The notes under the pieces are model-generated. The model saw only the letters and a program-made list of their open reading frames with translations. It had not been told where the DNA came from and searched no databases. A stretch of 64,000 nt of DNA, taken from contig NZ_AQHN01000054.1 in assembly GCF_000359745.1 (NCBI RefSeq), forward strand, positions 143,288 to 207,287. The letters run 5' to 3'. This DNA is from Rhizobium freirei PRF 81. Lineage in GTDB: Bacteria > Pseudomonadota > Alphaproteobacteria > Rhizobiales > Rhizobiaceae. Positions 16,120 through 24,874 of the stretch are shown here, in pieces. The position numbers and the translations under genes are program-made. Position 1 is the stretch's first letter. Each line of letters opens with the position of its first letter.

Positions 16120-17622
16120 ATGGTGCGTGCATCGAAAGTGAACGAGTTGGACGATCGTCTCGACTTCGTAGGACTGGGGCAGGATGCCCGACAGGCCCTT
16201 ACGGAGTTGCAGCCGATTATCGAACTTGCCGTCAAAGGTTCCCTCGACGTCTTCTACGAGAAGATCGTCAAGCACCCGGCAATGTCGAAGTTCTTTTCGT
16301 CGCAGCAGCATGTGGCGCATGCGAAATCCAAGCAGCAAGACCATTGGAAGACGATCGCATCGGGCAAGTATGGTCCGGACTATGTCGAAGCGGTTTCGGC
16401 CGTCGGCCGCACCCATGCGCGCCTCGGGCTCGAGCCGCGTTGGTACATCGGCGGATATGCAGTCATCCTCGAAGGCATGGTGCGCGCAATCGTCGCACAG
16501 CAGCTCAAAGGCATGCTGCAGCGCAAGCACGAACAGGCCCTGTCGCGCCGCTTGTCGGCCATCATCAAGGCAGCCCTCGTCGACATGGACTACGGCATCT
16601 CCGTCTATCTTCAGGTCCTCTCCGACGAACGGGACCGCGCGGAGAGCGAACGGGCGGCAGCCCAGCAGGAACAGGAGCGTGCTCTCAACGCGCTTGGCAT
16701 TGCTTTGAACGGCCTCGCCAATGGTGACTTGACGGCCGATATCAGCGAGTCTCTCTCGGCGGAGTTCGAAGCTCTGAAGAGCAACTATAATGCGTCGCTT
16801 AGCTCTCTCGGCACAGCAATGCAGCACATCGAGAATTCGGTGACCCGCGTCCGCGACGAGGCCGGATCGATCTCTTCGGCCGCCGACAACATGGTCCGGC
16901 GCACCGAGCAGCAGGCATCCGCGCTCGAGGAAAGTGCAGCCGCGATCGAGCAGATCACCACCATCTCCGAGCAGACGGCGGAGCGCACACGCGAAGTGCA
17001 GGCGATCGTCAAGGAATCAGCCTCCGAAGCCGAGCGGTCCCGGCAGGTCGTCCAGCAGGCCGTCTCGGCCATGGACGATATCGAGACCTCCTCACGCAAG
17101 ATGACCGATATCATCTCCGTCATCGATGACATCGCCTTCCAGACCAATCTTCTGGCATTGAATGCTGGCGTCGAGGCTGCAAGAGCCGGCGAGCAGGGCA
17201 AGGGCTTTGCGGTCGTCGCCCAGGAAGTGCGCGAGCTGGCGCAGCGCTCGGCCAGCGCCGCAAAGCAGATCAAGGATCTGATCGATCGTTCGTCGAACGA
17301 CGTGCGCCGCGGTGTCGAGCTGGTCAACCGCACCGGCGAGGCGTTGGAACTCATCGGCAATCAGGTCGCCTCCATCGACAGAAATGTCGGCGCCATCGCT
17401 CGCTCGGCGCAGGAACAGGCCGTCGGCATCAGCGAGATCAACTCCGCCGTCCGCAACATGGATCAGATGACGCAGCAGAACGTTGCGCTGATGGAAGAGA
17501 CGAATGCCTCGACGCGGCACCTTGCCGATATCAGCAACGAGCTCGCCGGCCTTGTCGGCCGCTTCAAGACGGTACGCTCTGGCACGCGGACCGGCGCGGT
17601 GCGGCTCAAACTCGCCAGCTGA
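16120..17622 (+). CDS. Globin-coupled methyl-accepting chemotaxis protein (HemAT-like aerotaxis sensor), 500 aa
   Basis: This is a soluble chemoreceptor with no membrane segments. Residues about 15-170 form a protoglobin sensor ([34 protein letters not shown]), where His99 matches the proximal haem ligand of HemAT proteins. A short HAMP-like linker follows ([14 protein letters not shown]). The signalling domain contains the MCP hairpin tip [42 protein letters not shown], with coiled-coil heptads on both sides. It should sense O2 or another haem ligand and signal to CheA/CheW. No CheR-docking pentapeptide is visible at the C-terminus. GGAG six bases before 16120 sets the start. Confidence 0.9.
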   Translation: MVRASKVNELDDRLDFVGLGQDARQALTELQPIIELAVKGSLDVFYEKIVKHPAMSKFFSSQQHVAHAKSKQQDHWKTIASGKYGPDYVEAVSAVGRTHARLGLEPRWYIGGYAVILEGMVRAIVAQQLKGMLQRKHEQALSRRLSAIIKAALVDMDYGISVYLQVLSDERDRAESERAAAQQEQERALNALGIALNGLANGDLTADISESLSAEFEALKSNYNASLSSLGTAMQHIENSVTRVRDEAGSISSAADNMVRRTEQQASALEESAAAIEQITTISEQTAERTREVQAIVKESASEAERSRQVVQQAVSAMDDIETSSRKMTDIISVIDDIAFQTNLLALNAGVEAARAGEQGKGFAVVAQEVRELAQRSASAAKQIKDLIDRSSNDVRRGVELVNRTGEALELIGNQVASIDRNVGAIARSAQEQAVGISEINSAVRNMDQMTQQNVALMEETNASTRHLADISNELAGLVGRFKTVRSGTRTGAVRLKLAS

Positions 17623-17730
17623 GGCGGCTACTACCCGCCATTTTCAGCCGCTTGAAGGCTCGCCACGCTTCAACGGCTTCGTGTTGAATGGCTCCAGATC
17701 CAGGTCTGGGGCCGTTTCCGGCTGCGCGTC

Positions 17731-18609
17731 CTATCCCGGCATTTCCTCGATTTCCGCAAGCAGCCACTGGCGAAACGCCTTCATCGATGCCGTCTCCGCC
17801 CGCGATTTCAATCGCGTCAGCCAATAGCTTCCTGTCATCGCGGTGATCCGGAACGGCTGCATGATTCTCCCTGCCTCGATGTCGTGCGTAAACATCGCAA
17901 CGGGAACGAGGGCGACGCCGACGCCGCGAGCTGCGGCCTCCACCAGCGTCAGCGACGAATCGAACATCCAGCCTCGCAGATGAGGAGGCGGCAAGCCCGC
18001 GGCTCGGAACCACAGCGACCATTCATCGATCCGGTAGGATCGTAATAGCTCGACATCGGCAAGGTCGGCAGGAATGCGCAATCGCTCGCCAATGGCGGGC
18101 GTGCAAACAGGCGACAGCGGCGCATCCATCAAATGGATCGCTTCGGTTCCATGCCAGGCGCCGTCGCCGAAGCGCAGGAAGAAATCCAGCCCGTCGAGCA
18201 CCATGTCGGCGCGGTTATTGTTGGTCTTCAGGCGCAGGTCGACATGCGGATGCCGCGCCTTGAAGATGCCGAGGCGCGGCAGGAGCCAGCCGATGGCAAA
18301 AGTGCCGACGACGCCGACCGTCAGTATTTCGGCAAAATTCCCCTCCTCCAGCTGACTAAGCGTGGCGCTCATGCGGCGAAAGGCGTCGGTCAGCACCGGC
18401 AGCAGCGCATGTCCTTCATCGGTCAGTGCCAGGCCGCGCGGCAGGCGCTTGAAGAGCGTCACCCCCAGCACATCCTCCAGCGCCTTGACTTGATGGCTGA
18501 CGGCGGTCTGCGTCACCCGAAGCTCAAGACCCGCCCGCGTGAAGCTACAATGCCGCGCCGAGGCCTCGAAGACGCGCAGGGCGTTCAGCGGGAGCTGCGA
18601 GATATCCAT
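17731..18609 (-). CDS. ampR: LysR-type beta-lactamase regulator AmpR, 292 aa
   Basis: The sequence follows enterobacterial AmpR closely through the whole length: LPLNALRVFEASARHCSFTRAGLELRVTQTAVSHQVKALE, then VGVVGTFAIGWLLPRLG, GAWHGTEAIHL, LLRSYRIDEWSLWFRAAG, GWMFDSSLTLVEAAARGVGVALVPVAMFTHDIEAGRIMQPF and GSYWLTRLKSRAET. AmpR activates the divergent beta-lactamase gene when muropeptides from cell-wall recycling replace UDP-MurNAc-pentapeptide. Here it faces a class A gene, with a class C gene immediately beyond. The start codon is six bases from a pair of direct repeats that may be its operator. Confidence 0.92.
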   Translation of the reverse strand: MDISQLPLNALRVFEASARHCSFTRAGLELRVTQTAVSHQVKALEDVLGVTLFKRLPRGLALTDEGHALLPVLTDAFRRMSATLSQLEEGNFAEILTVGVVGTFAIGWLLPRLGIFKARHPHVDLRLKTNNNRADMVLDGLDFFLRFGDGAWHGTEAIHLMDAPLSPVCTPAIGERLRIPADLADVELLRSYRIDEWSLWFRAAGLPPPHLRGWMFDSSLTLVEAAARGVGVALVPVAMFTHDIEAGRIMQPFRITAMTGSYWLTRLKSRAETASMKAFRQWLLAEIEEMPG

Positions 18610-18779
18610 TGTGTCCTAAGCCCAAGTTTTTCTCATGCCTAAGCCCAAAATTGATCGTTTGTCTAGGGCACGAAGCAGCGGCATAGTCCGCCTCGCAAGG
18701 TGATTTGCCGGGTCTCTATGGCGTCCACGGGGCCTGATATGCAAGCCCTCTGCTCAACAAAAATCGAATTGGAACCACG
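18610..18779. promoter_or_regulatory. ampR / class A beta-lactamase divergent promoter with tandem operator repeats
   Basis: The 170-base gap holds an exact 11-bp direct repeat, CCTAAGCCCAA, at 18615-18625 and 18638-18648, with a period of 23 bases or about two helical turns. Read on the minus strand each copy is TTGGGCTTAGG. Spacing and position next to the regulator start fit binding of a LysR tetramer. No clear -35/-10 pair was found. Confidence 0.55.
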
Positions 18780-19673
18780 ATGACGATCTTATTGTCACGC
18801 CGGCAGAGCCTTGCCGGCAGCTTGCTTGCGCTCCCCGTTTTGGCCGGGATAAGCGGGATTGGACGCGCTGCGGACAATGTTTCAGGGGAAGCGCAGCTTG
18901 CGGCGCTTGAAAGCAAGCACCCAGGACGCATCTGCGTCAGCATTCTCGACATGGCAGGCGGCAAGCGCATCGAACACCGCGCCGGCGAGCGCATCCTGAT
19001 GTGCAGCACTTTCAAAGCGCTGGTAGCAGCCCTGGTGTTGGCGCGCGTCGACAAGGGCGAGGAAAAGCTCGATCGGCGCATTCGCTATACGAAAAGCGAC
19101 CTCCTCGGGAACTCGCCGGCAACCGAAGCGAATGTTGGTAATACCGGCATGACCGTCGCGGAACTCTGCGCCGCTGCGGTGACGCTCAGCGACAATGCGG
19201 CAGCAAACCTGTTGCTTGCCAGCTTTGGCGGTCCGAAGGCATTGACCGCCTTCTGCCGCAGTCTCGGCGACGAGATCACGCATCTCGACCGCGTAGAACC
19301 TGAATTGAACTATCACGATACGCCGGACGATCAGCGCGATACGACGACGGCGGCGGCCATGCTGGAGAATCTGCGGCGCCTCTTGTTCACCGACGTGCTT
19401 TCGCTGGCATCGCGATCGCAGTTGGCCGCGTGGCTGATCATGACGAAGACGGGAGACGCCCGTCTGCGCGCCGGCCTTCCCAAGGATTGGCTGGTGGGCG
19501 ACAAGACGGGAACGAGCGACGACAAGGTCGGCAATGCCAACGACATCGCAGTGCTATGGCCGTCGGACCGCGCCCCCATCATCGTAACGGCCTATTGCGA
19601 GATACCCGGAATTTCAGCGGCCGAACGCAATGCCGTCATCGCCGAGATCGGCCGCATTGCTGCGGCGATCTGA
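18780..19673 (+). CDS. Class A serine beta-lactamase, 297 aa
   Basis: All class A motifs are intact: the active-site Ser76-Thr-Phe-Lys79, Ser137-Asp-Asn139, the omega-loop Glu173 in VEPELN, and Lys242-Thr-Gly. A cysteine (Cys75) precedes the active serine, as in several AmpR-linked class A enzymes. The N-terminus LSRRQSLAGSLLALPVLAGISG has a twin-arginine pair and a hydrophobic stretch, so Tat export to the periplasm is likely. The enzyme should hydrolyse penicillins and probably some cephalosporins; spectrum cannot be read from sequence. Transcribed divergently from ampR and 111 bases upstream of a class C gene. Confidence 0.92.
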   Translation: MTILLSRRQSLAGSLLALPVLAGISGIGRAADNVSGEAQLAALESKHPGRICVSILDMAGGKRIEHRAGERILMCSTFKALVAALVLARVDKGEEKLDRRIRYTKSDLLGNSPATEANVGNTGMTVAELCAAAVTLSDNAAANLLLASFGGPKALTAFCRSLGDEITHLDRVEPELNYHDTPDDQRDTTTAAAMLENLRRLLFTDVLSLASRSQLAAWLIMTKTGDARLRAGLPKDWLVGDKTGTSDDKVGNANDIAVLWPSDRAPIIVTAYCEIPGISAAERNAVIAEIGRIAAAI

Positions 19674-19784
19674 AACTGCAGCCATACGGGGACGGCAGAC
19701 TTCCTCGCCATTCGTCTGAATTCCCTCCCAACCAGTCCAGTCCCACGACAGCCGCGCGACTGGCTTCTCCAGAAGGATATCACC

Positions 19785-20978
19785 TTGAACACGCATTTCA
19801 TTCCGCTGCCGAAGCTCGGCATCGTCGCCGGCTGCCTTGCCTATGGCGTTGCGGCCCATGCTGCTGATGGCGGCGACCAGGGCCGCCTGGCGCGGGCGGT
19901 CGACGCAGCCATCCGCCCGCTCATGAAAGAAAACGACATCCCCGGCCTTGCGGTTGCGATTAGCATTAAGGGCAAGCGCTATGTCTTCAACTATGGTGTC
20001 GCCTCGAAAGAGGCCGGCCAGAAGATTACTGACGATACGATCTTCGAAGTGGGCTCCGTCAGCAAGACCTTTACGGCCGCGCTCGCCTCCTATGCTCAGG
20101 TCAGCGGAAAGCTGTCCTTCTCGGACAAGGCGACGAAGTATATGCCTGAACTCGCGGGGAGCAGCTTCGACAAGATCAGCCTCCTCGATCTCGGCACTTA
20201 CACAGCCGGCGGCTTGCCCCTCCAATTCCCGAAAAACGTGACCGATCAGGACAAGATGGTCGCCTATTATCGCAGCTGGCATCCCTCCTATGCGCCCGGC
20301 ACCTATCGGCTCTATTCCAACCCCAGCATCGGCCTGTTCGGCTATCTGGCGGTACGGGCCATGGGCGAGCCGTTCGATGCGCTGATGCAGGACAAGATCC
20401 TTGCCGGCCTCGGGCTCAGGCACACCTATATTCATGTCCCGGCCACAGAGATGCGCAATTATGCCTATGGCTATTCAAAGCAGGGCAAGCCGATGCGGGT
20501 AGGCCCCGGTGTTCTCGACACGCAGGCTTACGGCATCAAGACGACGGCCTCCGATATGCTCAGCGTCGTCGAAGCCAACATGGATAGCTCGGGGCTGAAA
20601 GGCGGCACCTTGCAGCGCGCGATCGCTGCAACCCATGTCGGCTACTATACTGTGGGGAATATGACCCAGGCCCTGGGCTGGGAGACTTACGCCTATCCGA
20701 CGACGCTTGCCCGGCTGCTCGCCGGCAATTCATCCGATATGGCGCTCGACCCGCATAGGATCGAACCTCTGGATCCGCCACAGCAATCGAAAAAAGACGT
20801 CCTTCTCAACAAGACCGGCTCGACGAACGGCTTCGGCGCCTACGTGGTCTTCATTCCCGCGCGGCAGATCGGTATCGTACTGCTGGCAAACAGGAACTAC
20901 CCGAACCCGGAACGCATCAAGGCCGCATACAAGATCCTGACGGCAATCGAGAGCCAGCCAAGCTCCGGCGCGCAATAG
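19785..20978 (+). CDS. ampC: Class C beta-lactamase AmpC, 397 aa, TTG start
   Basis: The three class C motifs are present: Ser91-Val-Ser-Lys94, Tyr177-Ser-Asn179 and Lys343-Thr-Gly-Ser. The LNKTGSTNGFGAYVVFIP stretch is typical of AmpC. The signal peptide ends in AAHA near residue 26, so the enzyme is periplasmic. The start codon appears to be TTG at 19785, preceded by AAGGAT at good spacing, with no nearer ATG. It follows the class A gene by 111 bases on the same strand and may be co-transcribed under AmpR. A strong hairpin lies 38 bases after its stop. Confidence 0.92.
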   Translation: MNTHFIPLPKLGIVAGCLAYGVAAHAADGGDQGRLARAVDAAIRPLMKENDIPGLAVAISIKGKRYVFNYGVASKEAGQKITDDTIFEVGSVSKTFTAALASYAQVSGKLSFSDKATKYMPELAGSSFDKISLLDLGTYTAGGLPLQFPKNVTDQDKMVAYYRSWHPSYAPGTYRLYSNPSIGLFGYLAVRAMGEPFDALMQDKILAGLGLRHTYIHVPATEMRNYAYGYSKQGKPMRVGPGVLDTQAYGIKTTASDMLSVVEANMDSSGLKGGTLQRAIAATHVGYYTVGNMTQALGWETYAYPTTLARLLAGNSSDMALDPHRIEPLDPPQQSKKDVLLNKTGSTNGFGAYVVFIPARQIGIVLLANRNYPNPERIKAAYKILTAIESQPSSGAQ

Positions 20979-21015
20979 CAGACAGAACCTCCGGCTCACG
21001 CTTCATCTGTTAAAC

Positions 21016-21049
21016 GGCCGGCCTTCGATGAAAACCTCGAGGGCCGGCC
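21016..21049. terminator. Bidirectional hairpin terminator between ampC and a small minus-strand gene
   Basis: An almost perfect 13-bp stem, with GGCCGGCC arms extended by TTCGA / TCGAG (one G-T wobble), closes an eight-base A-rich loop. It sits between two convergent genes. T runs are weak on both sides. Confidence 0.6.
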
Positions 21050-21070
21050 TGTCATTCTACCTGTTGATTG

Positions 21071-21229
21071 TTATCGGCTATTGGACGCCTGGCGCGGAGC
21101 AGCATCTGCCTGGGAGGCTTCCGGCCCGTTGAAGAATTCTTGCAGGAGCCGTGAAATCCGCTCTGGCGAAGTGCCTTTGGCATATTCTTCCTGCATCCGG
21201 CGTCTGACTAACATTTCCAAGACTGACAT
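21071..21229 (-). CDS. Small hypothetical protein, 52 aa
   Basis: The short frame starts at an ATG preceded by GAGGTG seven bases upstream, a very good ribosome site. The product MSVLEMLVRRRMQEEYAKG is followed by a predicted amphipathic helix ISRLLQEFFNG and a polar tail. I recognise no family. It is convergent with ampC and shares a hairpin terminator with it. It could be a small regulatory protein, but nothing in the sequence says so. Confidence 0.5.
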   Translation of the reverse strand: MSVLEMLVRRRMQEEYAKGTSPERISRLLQEFFNGPEASQADAAPRQASNSR

Positions 21230-21525
21230 GTCTTTCACCTCATCATTCCGGCGCAAGGCAAATGTCGCGCTCAATGGCACAGGAGACAAGTTACAGTTTT
21301 TTCATGGTCCTGGCTGACTGATGCCAAGACGTCCAGGCTTCGCTTGGACACCGCGGGAGGACATCGGATTCTAACCCAAGCGTGATCGCCCTGCCACTTG
21401 CCAAAAGTCCACACATCGTAGATTTGAAAGCGGCCAAACGGTCGGTTGTTTGCGCTTCGTTAATCTTCGTGCTTTAGCGGGCCACACCCCGGCCTTTGGA
21501 TAGGGTCGCATGCAAGGAATGAATA

Positions 21526-21918
21526 ATGCCCGTAAAGAAAAATTCTGCCTCCGATGTTTTCCAACGCAAGATTTCGGATTTCTGTGATCTGAGGCTCGCG
21601 CCGCTGTTGCAACCCCGCAGCTTCGAAAACCTCAAGGGCTTCATGATCGGGCTCGTCGTCTTCCAGTCGCGCCCCCCGCTGAGGGCTGGGCGTGTGGACT
21701 TTCAGGAAATCGCGACGCTCTGCGGCATGGATGCTGAAATGAGCCCGGAGGTCAAACGGGCGGCCCAACCCGGTTTTGACGCGATTCTTCGCTGGCTCGG
21801 AGTGACTAAGGGCAAAACGGCCAACATCTCCCCTGCCGCCTCCAAAAGCCCTCTGCGCGTCGTCGGCAAGACCGGCATGGTTAGGCAGGTGGAGCGCCGC
21901 CGGGCGCTCGCCTCGTAA
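21526..21918 (+). CDS. Hypothetical protein, 130 aa
   Basis: The frame has coding-type composition and an AAGGAATG stretch before its ATG. The N-terminal half (ISDFCDLRLAPLLQPRSFENLKGFMIGLVVF, then VDFQEIATLCGMDAEMSPEVKRAA) looks like a folded helical domain. The C-terminal third is basic and low in complexity. I suspect it is the N-terminal domain of a larger DNA-related protein that has been shortened, but I cannot name the family. Confidence 0.5.
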   Translation: MPVKKNSASDVFQRKISDFCDLRLAPLLQPRSFENLKGFMIGLVVFQSRPPLRAGRVDFQEIATLCGMDAEMSPEVKRAAQPGFDAILRWLGVTKGKTANISPAASKSPLRVVGKTGMVRQVERRRALAS

Positions 21919-22047
21919 GAGCCACCCTTTCCGCCTCTGCATCGCTCCTGCCCTCTCTCGACAGATCACGAAAAGCCGCTCAAATAATACCGGTAGCGAA
22001 CAGGATGAAATTTCTTCCGTGCTTGCGCCTGGGAAGAAAATTTTGCT

Positions 22048-22173
22048 GTGGCGACTGATATTTTTGAGTTGGTCAGGAGCGAATTCACCGCGGCCCGCCG
22101 AGGGAGTACCCCTTTAGAACAGCTCAAGACGGCAAATGAAAACCTTCAAATCGGGCTCCTTTCTACCCGATGA
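22048..22173 (+). CDS. Possible small protein, 41 aa, GTG start
   Basis: A short open frame lies in the 321-base gap before the ABC importer genes. It starts at GTG with GGGAAG about eleven bases upstream, encodes ELVRSEFTAARRGSTPLEQL and ends RSTR-like (LLSTR). The composition is compatible with coding, but length and weak start make this tentative. I see nothing else in 21919-22239. Confidence 0.25.
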   Translation: MATDIFELVRSEFTAARRGSTPLEQLKTANENLQIGLLSTR

Positions 22174-22239
22174 ATGGTCATTGGCCGCCGTCAAAGGCTG
22201 ATTCGGCGTCTGTATCTTTCCGGCGCTTACCTCGTGCGG

Positions 22240-23223
22240 TCAGGAGGCGCTTCCTTCATCAGCCACAGGCAATGATGGCTTCTGCGCGGGCGGACGTCGC
22301 CGAGGCATGTCGCCTAAAATGCCGCCCGGACGCACAAGCAGGATAACGCAGAGCATGACGCCGATCGCGACGATCTGCAGGGAAGCGGCGCGAGCCTGTT
22401 GTTCGGGCGAAAAGAGCACGCTTGTCAGCGCACCGGAACCGGCCCATATCGCCCAGACCAATAGGCTGCCGACGATGGCACCCTTGTTGCTGCCCGAGCC
22501 GCCGACGATCAGCATCACCCAGATCTGGAAGGTCAGGATCGGAACATAGTTGTCGGGTGCAATGAAGCCGATGAAATGTGCCTGTATGGCGCCCGCCAGC
22601 CCCATGATGGCGCCACCGACGGCGAAAGCCTGGACGCGATAGAAACGGGCACTCTTTCCGAGCGAGACGGCGGCGCGCTCGTCCTCGCGCAGAGCCTTCA
22701 AGACGCGGCCCCAAGGACTGCGCGCCAGATGCTCCAGCGCGAAGTAGACGATCAGCAGCACTGCAACCACGACGCCGAGATTGGCGAAGTTGAAGAGCAA
22801 CGGCGTCTCGGCAAGACTTGCGAAAGGACGCGGAATGAAACCGATGCCGAAGGGGCCGCCAGTCAGCTTCTGCGCGTTCAGAGCGACGAGCTGGACGACG
22901 ACAGCGACACCAAAGGTAGTGATCGCCAGGTAATCGGATTTCAATCGCAGCGTCGCCATCCCGATGATGGCGGCAGCGAGACCGGCAACCACCATCGCGC
23001 CCAGCCAGCCGACGAGGATCGGCAGGTCGAACCCGCCGAACCGCCCGGCCGTATCGGGCGTCGTCAGCAAAGCAGAGGTATAGGCGCCAATGGCGACGAA
23101 GCCGGCAAGACCGACATTGAACAGGCCTGTGAGCCCCCATTGCAGGTTCAGGCCGAGCGTGATGAAGGAGAAGATCAGCGCCGTCGTCAGGAAGAAAGCG
23201 CCGTAGCCAATAATGTCCATCAT
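22240..23223 (-). CDS. Branched-chain-type ABC transporter permease, LivM-like, 327 aa
   Basis: This inner-membrane permease of the LivM group has eight or so hydrophobic segments, with FSFITLGLNLQWGLTGLFNVGLAGFVAIGAYTSALL early and GGSGSNKGAIVGSLLVW late. The latter is the EAA-like loop that contacts the ATPases. The ATG at 23223 overlaps the stop of the LivH-like gene by ATGA, so translation is coupled. It is the last gene of a four-gene operon (two ATPases, LivH, LivM). The substrate is unknown, because members of this family carry amino acids, urea, amides and other small molecules. Confidence 0.87.
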   Translation of the reverse strand: MMDIIGYGAFFLTTALIFSFITLGLNLQWGLTGLFNVGLAGFVAIGAYTSALLTTPDTAGRFGGFDLPILVGWLGAMVVAGLAAAIIGMATLRLKSDYLAITTFGVAVVVQLVALNAQKLTGGPFGIGFIPRPFASLAETPLLFNFANLGVVVAVLLIVYFALEHLARSPWGRVLKALREDERAAVSLGKSARFYRVQAFAVGGAIMGLAGAIQAHFIGFIAPDNYVPILTFQIWVMLIVGGSGSNKGAIVGSLLVWAIWAGSGALTSVLFSPEQQARAASLQIVAIGVMLCVILLVRPGGILGDMPRRRPPAQKPSLPVADEGSAS

Positions 23224-24128
23224 CGCTCTCTCACTCCGAAAAGGCCGATCGGCCGGATGAACAGCACCGCCATCAGGATGAGGAAGGAGATGGCGGCACG
23301 CCACTCAGCACCGATCAGTTGAACCGCAGCGGCTTCGGCAAGGCCGATGATCAGGCCGCCGAGAACCGCCCCCGGCACGCTGCCGATGCCGCCGAGAATG
23401 GCAGCGGCAAACATCGGCAGCAGCATGTCGAAGCCCATCAGCGGGCGGATCTGCACGAGAATGCCGATCATGACGCCTGCAACGCAGGCCAGCCCCCCGC
23501 CGATCAGCCAGGTGACGCGCACGACCTTGGCGACATCGATGCCGACGACACGGGCTAGAGCCGGGTTCTGGCTCAGCGCCTGCATTGAGCGGCCTGTCTG
23601 CGTCCTCGTCATCAGCATATGCACGCCGAAGACAAGGAGGGCTGTGACGATCAAAAGCGCGATCTGATCAGGCGTGATGCGGATGCCGAAACCGATGGGC
23701 ATGGCGATCTGGATGGCGCGGCTGAAATAAGCGGGGCGCGAGGTGAAGAGGAATTCGAGCAGACTGCGCAGCGCCATGGAGGCGCCGAAGCTCGCCATGA
23801 CGACGATGATCGACTGGCCTTTGGCTCGCAGCCTGGCAAACAGGACCTTGTCGAGCGCAAGCGCAAGAACGCCGGTAAAGCCCATTGCGGCGATAACGGC
23901 GACGACAAGCGGCCAGCCGAAGGAGAGCGGGCCGATCGGCGCGACCTTGCCGAAGATTGCGCCGATGGCGCTGACGACCGCGAGCGTCGCATAGGTGCCC
24001 CAAGCCATGAAATCGCCATGGGCAAAGTTCGAAAAGCGCAGGATCGAATAGGTCAGCGTCACGCCGATGGCGCCAAGGCCGATCATGGACCCCGTCAGCA
24101 ATCCGTCGACGATGAATTGCAGGTTCAT
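23220..24128 (-). CDS. Branched-chain-type ABC transporter permease, LivH-like, 302 aa
   Basis: A LivH-type permease, beginning NLQFIVDGLLTGSMIGLGAIGVTLTYSILRFSNFAHGDFMAWGTY and containing GIDVAKVVRVTWLIGGGLACVAGVMIG and GGIGSVPGAVLGGLIIGLAEA. These are standard hallmarks of the family. Its first four bases overlap the stop of the ATPase gene upstream and its last bases overlap the LivM start. The two permeases should pair as the membrane channel of one importer. Confidence 0.88.
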   Translation of the reverse strand: MNLQFIVDGLLTGSMIGLGAIGVTLTYSILRFSNFAHGDFMAWGTYATLAVVSAIGAIFGKVAPIGPLSFGWPLVVAVIAAMGFTGVLALALDKVLFARLRAKGQSIIVVMASFGASMALRSLLEFLFTSRPAYFSRAIQIAMPIGFGIRITPDQIALLIVTALLVFGVHMLMTRTQTGRSMQALSQNPALARVVGIDVAKVVRVTWLIGGGLACVAGVMIGILVQIRPLMGFDMLLPMFAAAILGGIGSVPGAVLGGLIIGLAEAAAVQLIGAEWRAAISFLILMAVLFIRPIGLFGVRER

Positions 24129-24874
24129 GCCGCACCTCCCTTTACTGAAGCCGCGGGTCGCTGGCCAAGATAGAGCTCGGCAACGACAGGGTCATTCCAA
24201 AGCTCCGATGCAACGCCTTCATGCCTGTCCTTGCCTTCGACGAGCACATAGGCGCGGTCGCCGATCGCAAGTGCTGCCTTGGCATTCTGCTCGACAAGCA
24301 GAATGGTGACGCCCGATTTGCGGATGTCGGTCAGCATGTCGAAAACCATCGAGACGAATTTCGGCGAGAGACCCGCCGAGGGTTCATCGAGAACGAGGAG
24401 CTTGGGGTGAACGATGAGAGCCCGAGCAACGGCCAGCATCTGCCGCTGGCCTCCCGAAAGATTGCCGGCCGCAATGCGACGATGACGGGCAAGATCCGGA
24501 AAGGTCGCATACATTTCCTCGATGCGACCGGGAACCTCCTTCGGCTTCAGAATGCCACCTGCAACCTTCAGATTGTCTTCGACGGACATCAGCGGAAAGA
24601 CGTTTTCCGTCTGCGGCACGAAGGCGAGGCCGAGCCGCACCATATTGTGCGCCGGCGCGTGCGTAATATCCCGCCCGGCCAATTGCACCATGCCGCTTTC
24701 GACCGGAACGAGACCGGCAATCGCCTTGATGAAGCTCGATTTTCCGGCGCCGTTCGGACCGAGCACGACGACAATTTCCTTTTCTGCCACGGCAATCGAA
24801 GCGCCGCGGACAATCGGCACGCCCGGCTCATAGCCTGCAACGAGATCGCGAACGACGAGAACGAGTTCGCTCAT
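24125..24874 (-). CDS. Branched-chain-type ABC transporter ATPase, LivF-like, 249 aa
   Basis: Walker A is GPNGAGKSS, the signature is LSGGQRQMLAVARAL and Walker B is LLVLDEPSAGLSP, followed by the H-loop region. GYEPGVPIVRGAS and the length identify LivF type. The start at 24874 forms an ATGA overlap with the stop of the LivG-like gene; the frame is open a further 108 bases, but the family starts here. It powers import together with the LivG-like ATPase. Confidence 0.88.
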   Translation of the reverse strand: MSELVLVVRDLVAGYEPGVPIVRGASIAVAEKEIVVVLGPNGAGKSSFIKAIAGLVPVESGMVQLAGRDITHAPAHNMVRLGLAFVPQTENVFPLMSVEDNLKVAGGILKPKEVPGRIEEMYATFPDLARHRRIAAGNLSGGQRQMLAVARALIVHPKLLVLDEPSAGLSPKFVSMVFDMLTDIRKSGVTILLVEQNAKAALAIGDRAYVLVEGKDRHEGVASELWNDPVVAELYLGQRPAASVKGGAA

